Source of the DNA: Sphingomonas caseinilytica
GTDB taxonomy: Bacteria > Pseudomonadota > Alphaproteobacteria > Sphingomonadales > Sphingomonadaceae
DNA length: 64,000 nt
Assembly (NCBI RefSeq): GCF_023516455.1
Contig: NZ_JAMGBA010000004.1
Location: 1 to 64,000, forward strand
Reading direction: 5' to 3'
The position numbers and the translations under genes are program-made. Numbering within the stretch: the first letter of the stretch is position 1; the number at the start of each line of letters is the position of its first letter. Of the stretch, positions 1 through 8,657 are shown piece by piece. The notes under the pieces are model-generated. The model did no database searches. It was not told where the DNA came from and was given only the letters and a program-made list of their open reading frames with translations.

Positions 1-1977
1 GACGAGGGCGCCAGTGACCTGGCCGGCGCGGCGACCGAGAACGCGGTCGATGACGTGACCCCGGCCCAGGACACGCCGGCCACCGGCCAGATTGTCTTTA
101 GCGACGTCGATGCCGGCGACACGCCGGACGCCAGCGTCTCGACCGCCGCGGCCGATGTCGGCCTCGTCTATACCCCCGACGGCGGAGCCCCCTCGGCGCT
201 GCCGGTGGGCCTCGACGCCGACGCCATCCGCGAAGCCTTCTCGATCACCACCGCCGGCGCCTGGACCTATGATCCCTCAGGCCTCGACCTCGAAGCGCTC
301 GGGTCGGGCGACACCATCGAGCTCACCTACTCCGTCGTCGTCACCGACGATGAGGGCCTCACCGACACTGTCGACGTGGTCATCACCATCACCGGCACCA
401 ACGATGCGCCGGTGGCGGTCGCCGATACCAATGCTACCGATCCGGTGGTCGAGGCCGGCGTGATCGCCGGCGATGCTCTGGCGGCCGGCAATGTGCTGAC
501 CAACGATACCGACGTCGATACCGGCGCGACCAAGCTGGTGAGCGCGGTCAACGGCTTGGGCACCAACGTCGGCGCGGCGGTCGGCGGCACCTATGGCTCG
601 GTGACCATCAACGCAGACGGCAGCTACAGCTACTCGCTCAACAACGCCGATGCCGACACCAACGCCCTCTACCAGGGCCAGGTCGTCCAGGACCAGTTCA
701 CCTACACCATGGTCGACGATTTCGGCGCAACCAGCACCACCACCCTGACCATCACCATCACCGGCACCAACGATGCGCCGACGGTTACTGCGCTAACAGG
801 CAGCGTGGGAGAAGATGGACCAACGTTCAGCCAAAACTTGCTGTCTGGCGCTGCCGACGTCGATGCCGGTACGACGCTAAACGTTGTGAATGCCGATACC
901 AGCGTGACCACGTCGGACGGTCGGACCTTGACCCTTGGCACCCACTATACGGTGTCCGGCTCGACGTTCGCGCTAACCTCTGCCGGGTTCGCGCTATTCA
1001 ACAGCATGCCCGCCGGCGACACCGACACCTTGGTGTTCCATTTTGGCGTGAGCGACAGCATCACGACCACGCCCAACACATTGACTGTCACCGTCAACGG
1101 AGCCGCCGAGGCGGCGCCAACGCCGGTAGCAAACGATGACGTTCTCTACATCTCGAGCGGCACAAATCCGACGACATTCTCGCTGTCGTCATTCCTTGGA
1201 AATGATGTCCTCAATGGCGCGACGTTCTCGATCGCTGCGGGGCAATCCGCAACTTACGACGCAACCACGCAGACAATCACACTCAGCAGCGCAAATCCGG
1301 CCCCCTTCACCTACACACTGACAAATGCAGGAGGCACAGATACGGCAACAGTGACCATCAATGTTGTACAGGTCACTGGAGGCGCAGACCCCATCAACCT
1401 GTCCGCCGACACCTACGCGGCCTCCTACTTCGATCTGAAGAACGGCGCTGACAGCTTCACGGGAAGCATCGTCATCATTGGCGCTGGCGGAGATGACAGG
1501 GTCTTTGGCGGTGCGGCCGATGACAAGCTCGATACGAAGGGCGGCAATAACGTCATGACCGGTGATGCTGGGAGCGATGACTTCATTTTGACTAACTGGT
1601 CTGGGATGACGAACCACGTAACGGATTTCGAAGCCGGCACGTCGTCCACTACCGTCGACCAGCTTCACATCGACGTTGGTAGCTTGGCAAATGAGTTCAG
1701 CGTTGGAAACAACAATACGACCATCGATGCAGGCGAGCTTTTCATCAACAGCACGACCTCCTTTGCAAACACGGCGGCTGTGCAAGCCTATATCGACTCT
1801 CAGGCGGTGAGCCAGGGAGCGATGTTTGTCGTGTACAATGCTGCTCTGGGCCATGCAGCCGTTTATTATGACGCGAACCCAAGCGTGGCAGGTGGCGCAG
1901 TTCTGGTGACGGAGCTGGATAACATCTCGCTCGCCGGCCTGGGTAATGTGAACAGCGGTGACTTCCTTTTCATCTAG
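1..1977 (+). CDS. VCBS/cadherin-like repeat adhesin, type I-secreted, 5' truncated by window edge
   Basis: The frame is open from base 1, so the GTG at 55 is not the real start and only the C-terminal part is present. Two VCBS-type repeats, each ending in the signature TGTNDAP (near 391-414 and 757-780), are followed by another Ig/cadherin-like module. Near 1480-1580 there is a glycine/aspartate-rich, hemolysin-type calcium-binding-like stretch (GAGGDDRVFGG, GDAGSDDF). The protein ends in DFLFI, a short hydrophobic tail typical of type I (ABC/TolC) secretion substrates. Known role of the family: very large surface or biofilm adhesins. The final 800 bases look less G+C-rich than the VCBS part, suggesting a differently sourced C-terminal module. 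The family call is firm; the ligand is unknown. Confidence 0.85.
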   Translation, partial: DEGASDLAGAATENAVDDVTPAQDTPATGQIVFSDVDAGDTPDASVSTAAADVGLVYTPDGGAPSALPVGLDADAIREAFSITTAGAWTYDPSGLDLEALGSGDTIELTYSVVVTDDEGLTDTVDVVITITGTNDAPVAVADTNATDPVVEAGVIAGDALAAGNVLTNDTDVDTGATKLVSAVNGLGTNVGAAVGGTYGSVTINADGSYSYSLNNADADTNALYQGQVVQDQFTYTMVDDFGATSTTTLTITITGTNDAPTVTALTGSVGEDGPTFSQNLLSGAADVDAGTTLNVVNADTSVTTSDGRTLTLGTHYTVSGSTFALTSAGFALFNSMPAGDTDTLVFHFGVSDSITTTPNTLTVTVNGAAEAAPTPVANDDVLYISSGTNPTTFSLSSFLGNDVLNGATFSIAAGQSATYDATTQTITLSSANPAPFTYTLTNAGGTDTATVTINVVQVTGGADPINLSADTYAASYFDLKNGADSFTGSIVIIGAGGDDRVFGGAADDKLDTKGGNNVMTGDAGSDDFILTNWSGMTNHVTDFEAGTSSTTVDQLHIDVGSLANEFSVGNNNTTIDAGELFINSTTSFANTAAVQAYIDSQAVSQGAMFVVYNAALGHAAVYYDANPSVAGGAVLVTELDNISLAGLGNVNSGDFLFI

Positions 1978-2002
1978 ATTGGCCGCTGCATTTACTGGCA
2001 TG

Positions 2003-2042
2003 AAAAAAAGGCCTCCCGGACGGATGTTCGGGGGGCCCTTCC
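2003..2042. terminator. Bidirectional intrinsic terminator between convergent genes
   Basis: A run of seven A's (2003-2009) precedes a G/C-rich inverted repeat (GGCCTCCCGGA pairing with TTCGGGGGGCC) and a pyrimidine-rich tail. It lies between the stop of the adhesin (1977) and the stop of the convergent beta-lactamase-like gene (2053), so it can serve both strands. Confidence 0.75.
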
Positions 2043-2052
2043 TATTCCGAGG

Positions 2053-2925
2053 CTAGTTCGCCGTTTCCTGCCCGGCCGATGCCGCAGCATATCGCGGATA
2101 GGTCGGGATAGCGGCAAAGCCGTAGTAGATGGCCCGGGCGGCTTCCGCGATGGCGCGGGGCCGGGCGGTGCCACCGCGGGCGAAGAAAGCTACTGCGATC
2201 TTCCTGCCATCGGGCATCCGGATATAGCCGACGTCGCTGGTCAGCCCGTTCAACGTGCCCGTCTTGTTCTCGACCCGGACGCTCGTCGGCAAGAGGCCGC
2301 GGATGCGGTTCTTGCCCGTCATGCAGCGGCCCATCAGGTTTAGCAGATAGGCGTGGCTGGTTGGCTTCAGCACATTGCCGGTTTCAAGCTTCTTCAACAG
2401 CTCGATCATCGCCATCGGTGTGCTGGAATCCCGCACATCCCATAGGTCGCGGCGCGCGCTCAACAGCTCGGCAATGGTCCGGTCGACCCGAATGCCCTTG
2501 TTGAGGCCGTGGAACTTCAGCCAGCCATGGATTTCGTCCGGCCCGCCGAGATTTCGGATCAGCCGATCGGTCGCGATATTGTCGCTGTGGATCAGCATGG
2601 CCTGGATCAGGTCGCCGGCCGTTTGGCTTCCAATCCTGTCGTCCAGTGATCGCCGGCCAAAATCGACCTGCGAAAGATAGGCGGCCGCGACCGCGATCTT
2701 GACCGTGCTGGCCATTGGAAAGGCGGCTTCGCAATTGACGCAGATGCTGGAATTGGAGCCCAGGTCGTAGGCGGCAAAGCCAAGTTCGGTCGGCTGCGCG
2801 CTGGCGAGTGCCGCGAGCTGCTGCTCAAGCGGAACCAGCTCGGGTTTCGAAGCTGCGACCGCGGGCTGGGCAGCGAAGAAGGCTCCAGCGACAAGGAATG
2901 CGAACAGTTTCATGACCTTGACCAC
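2053..2925 (-). CDS. Class A beta-lactamase-like serine hydrolase lacking the usual Glu166
   Basis: 290 aa from a GTG at 2925; an ATG at 2913 is an alternative and gives the same signal peptide, cleaved near AVA-AS. AGGAG lies just upstream of the GTG. The three class A active-site motifs are visible: S73-T-V-K76, S114-D-N116 and K221-T-G223. The omega-loop box that in class A enzymes reads D-R-x-E-x-E-L-N reads DRTIAELL here (148-155), so the positions equivalent to the deacylating Glu166 and Asn170 are Ile and Leu. The fold is class A, but efficient beta-lactam hydrolysis is doubtful. A DD-peptidase-like or penicillin-binding role is possible. Convergent with the adhesin and divergent from corA. 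Confidence 0.85.
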   Translation of the reverse strand: MVKVMKLFAFLVAGAFFAAQPAVAASKPELVPLEQQLAALASAQPTELGFAAYDLGSNSSICVNCEAAFPMASTVKIAVAAAYLSQVDFGRRSLDDRIGSQTAGDLIQAMLIHSDNIATDRLIRNLGGPDEIHGWLKFHGLNKGIRVDRTIAELLSARRDLWDVRDSSTPMAMIELLKKLETGNVLKPTSHAYLLNLMGRCMTGKNRIRGLLPTSVRVENKTGTLNGLTSDVGYIRMPDGRKIAVAFFARGGTARPRAIAEAARAIYYGFAAIPTYPRYAAASAGQETAN

Positions 2926-3059
2926 CGGTCTCCTAAGATCCTGCCCCTGTTCATCCTAGCTCCTCGAATGGTTGACAAATGGTTAATAGACGAAAGCTTG
3001 CCCAATTGCGACAGAAGGAAGGCTAGCCACCCGGCAGCACTCCACTTACAAGCTGCGCC

Positions 3060-4028
3060 ATGACGGTCGTCGCCGCATATCTGTATCGAGACGGACACCG
3101 GGTGCGCGAGGTGTCGATCGACGAGAGAATCGACTGCCGCGACGACAAGAGCGAGTTTGTCTGGATCGGCATCGCCGACCCGACCGAAGAGGAAATGCAT
3201 TCGCTCGCCAATAATTACGAGCTTCACCCTTTGGCGGTCGAAGATGCGCTCAAGGCGAACCAGCTTCCCAAGATCGACGTCTATGACGACCAGCTGTTCA
3301 TCGTCGCCCGAACCGCCCACCTGATGGACGACCATATCGACTATGGCGAAACCGCCATCTTTGTCGGCCACAGCCACATCATCAGCGTCCGGCATGGGTC
3401 AACCCGTGCGCATACCGCGCTCCGCGAACAGCTTGAGAAGTCGCCGCGCCTTCTCATGCATGGCGTGGACTATCTGCTCCACGCGATCCTCGACTATATC
3501 GTCGATGGCTACCTCCCCCTGATCGAGGACCTTGAGGAAGAAGTTCTCGAAATGGAAACGAAGGCGGTCGACAGCTTCCTGGGACGGGGGGAAGTCAATC
3601 GCATCTTCACCGTCCGCCGCGAACTGATCCGCTTCCAGCGCGTCCTCGGCCCGATGGGCGAAGTCGCCCAGAAGCTGGCGCGGCAGGACCTGCCCTGCAT
3701 CGATACCGAAGCCCGCCACTATTTCCGCGACGTTCAGGACCACGTCCGGCGCGTGCAAACGAGGGTGGATGGCCTTCGCGAAGTGCTGACCAGCGTGTTC
3801 GAATTGAGCTCGCTGCTCGAACAGCAGCGGCAGGGGACGATTACCAAGCAGCTCGCCGCATGGGCCGCTATCCTCGCCGTGCCGACCGCAATCGCCGGTA
3901 TTTACGGAATGAATTTCGATAATATGCCGGAGCTTCACGCTCGATACGGCTATTTCATCGTCGTCGCGGTTATCTTGCTGATCTGCGCCCTGCTCTACCG
4001 GCGCTTCCGCAAGCTCGGCTGGCTTTAG
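3060..4028 (+). CDS. corA: CorA-family Mg2+/Co2+ (or Zn2+) transport protein
   Basis: 322 aa, usual CorA length. A large N-terminal cytoplasmic domain (about 1-260), rich in charged helices (EDLEEEVLEMETKAVDS), leads to two C-terminal transmembrane helices. The signature Y-G-M-N selectivity motif (GMN at 283-285) closes the first helix, and the basic tail YRRFRKLGWL ends the second. CorA proteins form homopentameric inner-membrane channels for divalent cations. Whether this copy carries Mg or Zn cannot be told from sequence. The stop overlaps the stop of convergent cmk. Confidence 0.93.
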   Translation: MTVVAAYLYRDGHRVREVSIDERIDCRDDKSEFVWIGIADPTEEEMHSLANNYELHPLAVEDALKANQLPKIDVYDDQLFIVARTAHLMDDHIDYGETAIFVGHSHIISVRHGSTRAHTALREQLEKSPRLLMHGVDYLLHAILDYIVDGYLPLIEDLEEEVLEMETKAVDSFLGRGEVNRIFTVRRELIRFQRVLGPMGEVAQKLARQDLPCIDTEARHYFRDVQDHVRRVQTRVDGLREVLTSVFELSSLLEQQRQGTITKQLAAWAAILAVPTAIAGIYGMNFDNMPELHARYGYFIVVAVILLICALLYRRFRKLGWL

Positions 4029-4678
4029 GCCAGCGCCGCGATCTTCCGTTCGACCAGCTCGATCGCCGCGGCGATCGCCTCGTCGATTTCCATGTCGCTG
4101 GTGTCGAGCAGGTCCGCATCCGCCGCCTGTACCAAGGGAGCGGCATCTCGATGGGTGTCGCGATCGTCGCGTGCGCGGATATCGATCAGCACATCTTCGA
4201 GATGCGCCGGCATGCCGCGCGCCAGCAGTTCCGCAGCGCGCCGGCGGGCGCGAACTTCCGGAGAAGCAGTGACGAACAGCTTGGCCGTGGCGTTCGGGGC
4301 CACCACAGTCCCAATATCACGCCCGTCCAGTACCGCGCCTGGCGCCTGCGACGCAAAATTGCGCTGGCGCTCGAGCAGGGCGGCCCTCACCCCCGCATAG
4401 GTCGAAATCCGGCTGGCGATCGATCCGACGACTTCACTGCGTAGTTCAGGGTCGGTCGGGTCGATCTGCGCGACGCCTTCGCAAGCGCGTACGGCCTCAA
4501 ACTCGCTGGCCGGATCGCCGCCGAAGCGGAACATCGTCAGCGCAACCGAGCGGTAGAGCATGCCCGTGTCCATGTGCGGCAGGCCGAAATGCTTCGCCAA
4601 CGCCCTCGCAATCGTCCCCTTTCCGCTGGCTGCGGGGCCGTCGACGGCGATCAGGATGGGTTGGCTGGCGGAAGGCAT
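4025..4678 (-). CDS. cmk: Cytidylate kinase
   Basis: 217 aa from the ATG at 4678. The longer in-frame extension upstream is rejected because the protein begins at MPSASQPILIAVDG, which matches the family N-terminus. P-loop GPAASGKGT is at residues 14-22, followed by the CMP-binding MDTGMLYR segment and DGRDIGTVVAP. It phosphorylates CMP/dCMP to the diphosphate in pyrimidine salvage and nucleotide supply, in the cytoplasm. Divergent from the FYDLN-acid gene at 4777; the roughly 100-bp gap must hold both promoters. Confidence 0.95.
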   Translation of the reverse strand: MPSASQPILIAVDGPAASGKGTIARALAKHFGLPHMDTGMLYRSVALTMFRFGGDPASEFEAVRACEGVAQIDPTDPELRSEVVGSIASRISTYAGVRAALLERQRNFASQAPGAVLDGRDIGTVVAPNATAKLFVTASPEVRARRRAAELLARGMPAHLEDVLIDIRARDDRDTHRDAAPLVQAADADLLDTSDMEIDEAIAAAIELVERKIAALA

Positions 4679-4776
4679 GCAGCGGCGCTTTGACAGGGGC
4701 TTTGCGCTATGGCAAGGCGCCCGCCAACTGCGGCCGGGCCAATTCCGCCCGCCACCTTTCATGGAGACATGACCCA

Positions 4777-5094
4777 ATGGTCAAACCCGAATGGGGCACC
4801 AAGCGCACTTGCCCCAAATGCTCGACCCGCTTCTACGACCTGACCAAGGATGAGCCGGTCACCTGCATCAACTGCGGCAATGCCTGGCTGCCCGAGCCAG
4901 TCCTGAAGTCGAAGCAGCCGCTTCCGTTCGAAGCTGTTCAGCCTGAGCAGGCCGTCAAGCAGGATGACGATCTGGCTGCCGAAGAATTGGTGCCCGACGA
5001 AGACGAAGAACCCAGCGCCGACGAGGAAGTCGATCTGGCGACCGGCGACGAGGATCTCGGCGTTGCTACCGGCGACGAGGACGAAGAAGGCTAA
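4777..5094 (+). CDS. FYDLN acid domain protein (TIGR02300 family)
   Basis: 105 aa from the ATG at 4777, preceded by GGAGA at 4763; the upstream in-frame extension has no family similarity. The N-terminus holds a four-cysteine zinc-ribbon-like unit (C12-x2-C15 and C30-x2-C33) around the diagnostic F-Y-D-L segment at 19-22. The rest is a strongly acidic, probably disordered tail of Asp/Glu with the repeated TGDED. The family is conserved in alphaproteobacteria next to cmk/aroA and its function is unknown. Zinc binding is inferred. Confidence 0.88.
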   Translation: MVKPEWGTKRTCPKCSTRFYDLTKDEPVTCINCGNAWLPEPVLKSKQPLPFEAVQPEQAVKQDDDLAAEELVPDEDEEPSADEEVDLATGDEDLGVATGDEDEEG

Positions 5095-5165
5095 GAAAGA
5101 TCGCGGAAGGGAAAATTTCCCGTTGGCAGACGGGAATGCTTCCCTTAAGGCGCGACGAATTGGAC

Positions 5166-5241
5166 GGGGCCGTAGCTCAGCTGGGAGAGCGTCGCAATGG
5201 CATTGCGAAGGTCAGGGGTTCGATCCCCCTCGGCTCCACCA
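5166..5241 (+). tRNA. tRNA-Ala (GGC)
   Basis: A complete 76-nt cloverleaf. Acceptor stem GGGGCCG/CGGCTCC (one G-T wobble), D arm GCTC/GAGC, anticodon stem TCGCA/TGCGA with 7-nt loop ATGGCAT giving anticodon GGC (5199-5201), T arm AGGGG-TTCGATC-CCCCT, discriminator A and encoded CCA. It sits 71 bp downstream of the FYDLN-acid gene. Confidence 0.97.
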
Positions 5242-5272
5242 TCCGTCCAAATCTAGAGTTCCGCCGAACGAA

Positions 5273-5298
5273 AAACGGGCCGCGAAAGCGGCCCGTTT
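5273..5298. terminator. Intrinsic terminator, perfect GAAA-loop hairpin
   Basis: AAACGGGCCGC and GCGGCCCGTTT pair perfectly around a GAAA tetraloop, with A's on the left and T's on the right. It can end the tRNA transcript and the converging D-aminoacylase operon (stop at 5329). Confidence 0.9.
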
Positions 5299-5328
5299 CC
5301 GTTTGTGATTAAGGCTGCTTGCGGCTGA

Positions 5329-7053
5329 TCAGCCTGCCTTGCGGCAAGCTCCTCCGTCCGGCCAGCCGGTCCAACCCGCTCCCTTGACGAAACGGCCGGG
5401 CTTGGCGCCGGTCGGTGTGCCGTCTTTCAGGACCTGCACACCGTTGACGAACACGTCGCGGACACCAGTCGCATACTGCCTCGGCTTTTCGAAGGTCGAA
5501 TGGTCGCTGATCGTCTTCGGATCGAACAGCACGACGTCGGCGACCAGTCCGGGCTTCAACTGGCCGCGGTCGCGCAGGCCGAGATTGCCTGCGGGCAATG
5601 AAGTCAGGCGGCGAATGGCGTCCTGCAGCGGCACGACCTTTTCGTCGCGGACATATTTGCCGAGGAAGCGGGCGAAATTGCCATAAGCGCGTGGGTGGGT
5701 GCTGCTCTTCAGGAATACGCCCTCCGGCGCCGATGCCTCGGCATCCGATCCGAAGCTGACCCAGGGGATCGCGGCCTGACGGCGCACATTGTCCTCGTTC
5801 ATCAGGAAGTAGATCGCACCCGACCGGCCCTTGTCCGCAAGCACCAGGTCGATGACGGCTTGCTCGGCGCTGACGCCGCGTTCCTTCGCGACCTGGGCGA
5901 CCGTCTTGCCCATCAGGGGCTTCAGCGACGGTTCCGTCATGCTGGCGATAAGGACGCCGTCCGGACCCGCGTGATTATAGAGGTTTTCCCAGTTGCTGCC
6001 GGGCTTCACCATTTCCTGCTTGATGCGCTCGACCGTTGCCGGGTCCCTCAGCCGCTTCAGCATGGCTTCGGTACCGCCGTCCTGCACCCAGGGCGGCATG
6101 GAAGCGGCAAGGCCGGTGCCGCCGGCCGTGTAGGTGTACATGTCGGCGCTGATCTTGAGGCCCTGGGCACGCGCGGCCTCGACCTTGGCGATCGCCGCGT
6201 CGATCTTGTCCCAGTTGGCGCGGCCCACCTGCTTCAGGTGGTAGATCTCCGCAGGCGCTCCCGAACGCCGCGAGATCTCGATCAGCTCGTCGATGCTCTC
6301 AAGGAGGCGGTCGCCTTCCGATCGCATGTGGCTGATGTAGCTTCCGCCGCATTGCGCGGCTTCGGTGGTCAGCGCGACCAGCTCATCCGTCTCGGCAAAG
6401 GCGGCGGGCGGGTAGATGAGCGATGTGCCGACGCCTAGTGCGCCCTCTTCCATCGCCTGGCGGACCAGAGCCCGCATCCGCGTCAGCTGCTCCGGCGTCG
6501 GATCGACGTCGGCATCGCCCAGCTCATGCTGGCGGACGGTTGTGGCCCCGACATAGGAGGCGACGTTCATCGACGTCCCGCGCTTCTCGACCAGGCTCAG
6601 ATATTCGCCAAGCGTCGTCCACTCGATCGGAAACTTGAAGTCGCCCTGCTGGTCGACCGCTTCCTTCTTCATCCGGTCGTTGAGCGGGCCCATCGACCAG
6701 CCCTCGCCCATCACTTCTAACGTGACGCCCTGGCGAAGGTCGCTCTGCCCAAGTCCATCGACGAGCAGGGATTCCGTCGCCCAGCTGAGCATGTTGATGA
6801 AGCCTGGCGCGACGGCGAGGCCCTTGGCGTCGACGGTATTCGTGGCCGTCGCGGCGCGAGACGGCCCCGCGTAGACGATCTTGTCGCCCTTGATGCCGAT
6901 GTCGCCGGCATAGGGCTCCCCGCCGCTGCCATCATAGATGATGCCGTTGCGGATCAGCAGGTCATAGCTGGGCGTTTCCGCGCCTTGCGCCGAGCCTGTC
7001 GTTAAAAGGGCGGCTGCCAACGCGGCCGATGCAACACCTGTACGCCACGCCAT
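5329..7053 (-). CDS. N-acyl-D-amino-acid deacylase (D-aminoacylase) family amidohydrolase, exported
   Basis: 574 aa with a cleavable signal peptide (ending SAQG-AET). Amidohydrolase fold: N-terminal beta domain with IRNGIIYDGSGG, then the TIM barrel with histidines in SHMRSEG (H242) and YHLKQVG (H272), and a C-terminal GLVADVVLFDP segment returning to the beta domain. The family normally carries APGFIDxHTH at the first metal site; here residues 82-91 read APGFINMLSW, so the H-x-H pair is absent. I recall a recognisable D-aminoacylase subgroup with this variant, probably with a modified metal centre. Known family chemistry releases free D-amino acids from N-acyl-D-amino acids. Last gene of the operon starting at the TonB receptor, 26 bp after the serine hydrolase. 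Confidence 0.85.
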   Translation of the reverse strand: MAWRTGVASAALAAALLTTGSAQGAETPSYDLLIRNGIIYDGSGGEPYAGDIGIKGDKIVYAGPSRAATATNTVDAKGLAVAPGFINMLSWATESLLVDGLGQSDLRQGVTLEVMGEGWSMGPLNDRMKKEAVDQQGDFKFPIEWTTLGEYLSLVEKRGTSMNVASYVGATTVRQHELGDADVDPTPEQLTRMRALVRQAMEEGALGVGTSLIYPPAAFAETDELVALTTEAAQCGGSYISHMRSEGDRLLESIDELIEISRRSGAPAEIYHLKQVGRANWDKIDAAIAKVEAARAQGLKISADMYTYTAGGTGLAASMPPWVQDGGTEAMLKRLRDPATVERIKQEMVKPGSNWENLYNHAGPDGVLIASMTEPSLKPLMGKTVAQVAKERGVSAEQAVIDLVLADKGRSGAIYFLMNEDNVRRQAAIPWVSFGSDAEASAPEGVFLKSSTHPRAYGNFARFLGKYVRDEKVVPLQDAIRRLTSLPAGNLGLRDRGQLKPGLVADVVLFDPKTISDHSTFEKPRQYATGVRDVFVNGVQVLKDGTPTGAKPGRFVKGAGWTGWPDGGACRKAG

Positions 7054-7079
7054 GGCAGCCTCCCCTATATTTGACCGGA

Positions 7080-8657
7080 TCAGCGAGCAGCCGATGCGAC
7101 CGGAGTGAAATTCAGATCCTGATAGTCGAAGCTGAAGTCCGCCGTGGGCGAGACCGCCTTCATCGTGATCTTGTCGACCTTGCCTTCCGCGTCGAGACCG
7201 AAGGTAACATAGGCCGGCTCGATACCCTTATCCTCGAAGCGAGCGATGAAGGTGTCATACTGGTAATGTTCCAGCGGCCCGCTCATCCGCGGCGTTTCGT
7301 CGAAGTTGATGCCGAGGCCCGACTTGCCCTGCGAAACCGTGATCTTGCCGTACCAGGGGTCCTTGTACTGACCGGCATAACGGTCGAGCGATAGCGACGG
7401 CCCGATCTTGGCGGGCGTGGAAGCCTTGGCTTCCACCGCGGTCTTGGCATTGTTCAACATCGTGCTGAGCAGGGTCTTGTACTTCGCCGGCCAATCGACG
7501 AACGGCCGGCCAAGGTAATGATCAAGCAGCTCGTTGGTGAGGCCGCGACGGACCGCGCCTTCCTCGGCATTCATCGTGATCGCGAAGCCGACATTCTTTT
7601 CGGGGATCAGCACGACCATGGTGATGAAGCCGAACACGCCGCCCGAGTGGGAAATGATCTTGGCGCCGCCATATTCGGAAACTTCCCAGCCCAAGGCATA
7701 GGCGCGGAACATCGGCTTGTTGGCTTCGAAGCCCGGAGGCTGGTTGCCGATGGGCTCGATCGTCTCCGGGTTCCACATGGCCGCCGAAGATGCCTCGCTG
7801 AACAGGCGGCCGCCATTTTCCGTCTTGCCGCGCGACAGCTGGATCTTGAGCCACTTGGCGAGATCGTTCGCGCTCATCGCCAGCAGGCCCGCCGGGGTCG
7901 ATGCGGCGCCCAGCTGATCGGTTTCGTCGAGCAGCTGCTGCGGCGCCAGGCCGCGGACCGGACCGCCGATACGGCCGTGCGGATAAGCGCGATTGACGGT
8001 GCCGAGACGGCTTGGCTCGTCGCTGGTCGCGGTCAGCAGGCCGGCCGGCTTGTAGACATTATCGCGGAGATAGCTTTCGTAGGTCTGGCCGCTGACGGCT
8101 TCAATGAGGGCGCCTGCGACTGTGTAAAGGATGTTGTCGTAGGCGTAGCCGCTGCGGAAGCTGGTGGCCGGCTTGATGTGCTTCAGGCCTTCCAGCATCT
8201 GCGCGCGGGTGCGCTTGCTGCGCGGGACGAACATCAGGTCGCCCGCACCGAGGCCGAGGCCGCTGCGATGCGTAAGCAGGTCGCGCACTGTCATCTCGCG
8301 GGTGACCCAGCTGTCATACATCTGGAAGCCAGGCAGGCGGTCGACGATCTTGTCGTTCCAACCCAGCTTTCCGGCATCCACCAGCGTTGCGAGGGCCGCA
8401 ACCGTCACGGCCTTGCCGGTCGATCCGGTCATGAAGATGGTGTCGGCATCGACCGGAACGTTGGTACCGATCTTGCGAACGCCATAACCCTTGGCCAGCA
8501 CCGTTTCGCCATTCTCGACGATGGCGATCGCCATGCCCGGCGTTTCCGAAGCCACGCGAAGCGATTCCACGCGCTGGTCGAAATTGGCGGGCGGCGCCGC
8601 GAGCGACGGGCAAGATGCAGCGAGCGCGATCAGCGCGACCGAATGGCGAAGTTTCAT
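7080..8657 (-). CDS. Periplasmic serine hydrolase, beta-lactamase/D-Ala-D-Ala peptidase (AmpC/S12) family
   Basis: 525 aa from the ATG at 8657, with GGAGG five bases upstream. Its ATG overlaps the stop of the upstream transporter as ATGA, so the two are translationally coupled. Signal peptide MKLRHSVALIALAASCPSLA. Catalytic S79-T-G-K82 is followed by the Y-D-N triad in GYAYDNILY and an HSGG box that replaces K-T-G, as in S12/esterase relatives. A C-terminal lipocalin-like DUF3471-type domain (about 400-520) is likely. Family members act on D-amino-acid-containing peptides, esters or amides. The operon context points to peptides that contain D residues. Confidence 0.85.
   Translation of the reverse strand: MKLRHSVALIALAASCPSLAAPPANFDQRVESLRVASETPGMAIAIVENGETVLAKGYGVRKIGTNVPVDADTIFMTGSTGKAVTVAALATLVDAGKLGWNDKIVDRLPGFQMYDSWVTREMTVRDLLTHRSGLGLGAGDLMFVPRSKRTRAQMLEGLKHIKPATSFRSGYAYDNILYTVAGALIEAVSGQTYESYLRDNVYKPAGLLTATSDEPSRLGTVNRAYPHGRIGGPVRGLAPQQLLDETDQLGAASTPAGLLAMSANDLAKWLKIQLSRGKTENGGRLFSEASSAAMWNPETIEPIGNQPPGFEANKPMFRAYALGWEVSEYGGAKIISHSGGVFGFITMVVLIPEKNVGFAITMNAEEGAVRRGLTNELLDHYLGRPFVDWPAKYKTLLSTMLNNAKTAVEAKASTPAKIGPSLSLDRYAGQYKDPWYGKITVSQGKSGLGINFDETPRMSGPLEHYQYDTFIARFEDKGIEPAYVTFGLDAEGKVDKITMKAVSPTADFSFDYQDLNFTPVASAAR

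Noticed and set aside
4679-4777. N-terminal extension of cmk to 4777
   Set aside because: The extra residues do not match cytidylate kinases and would run into the start of the divergent FYDLN gene.
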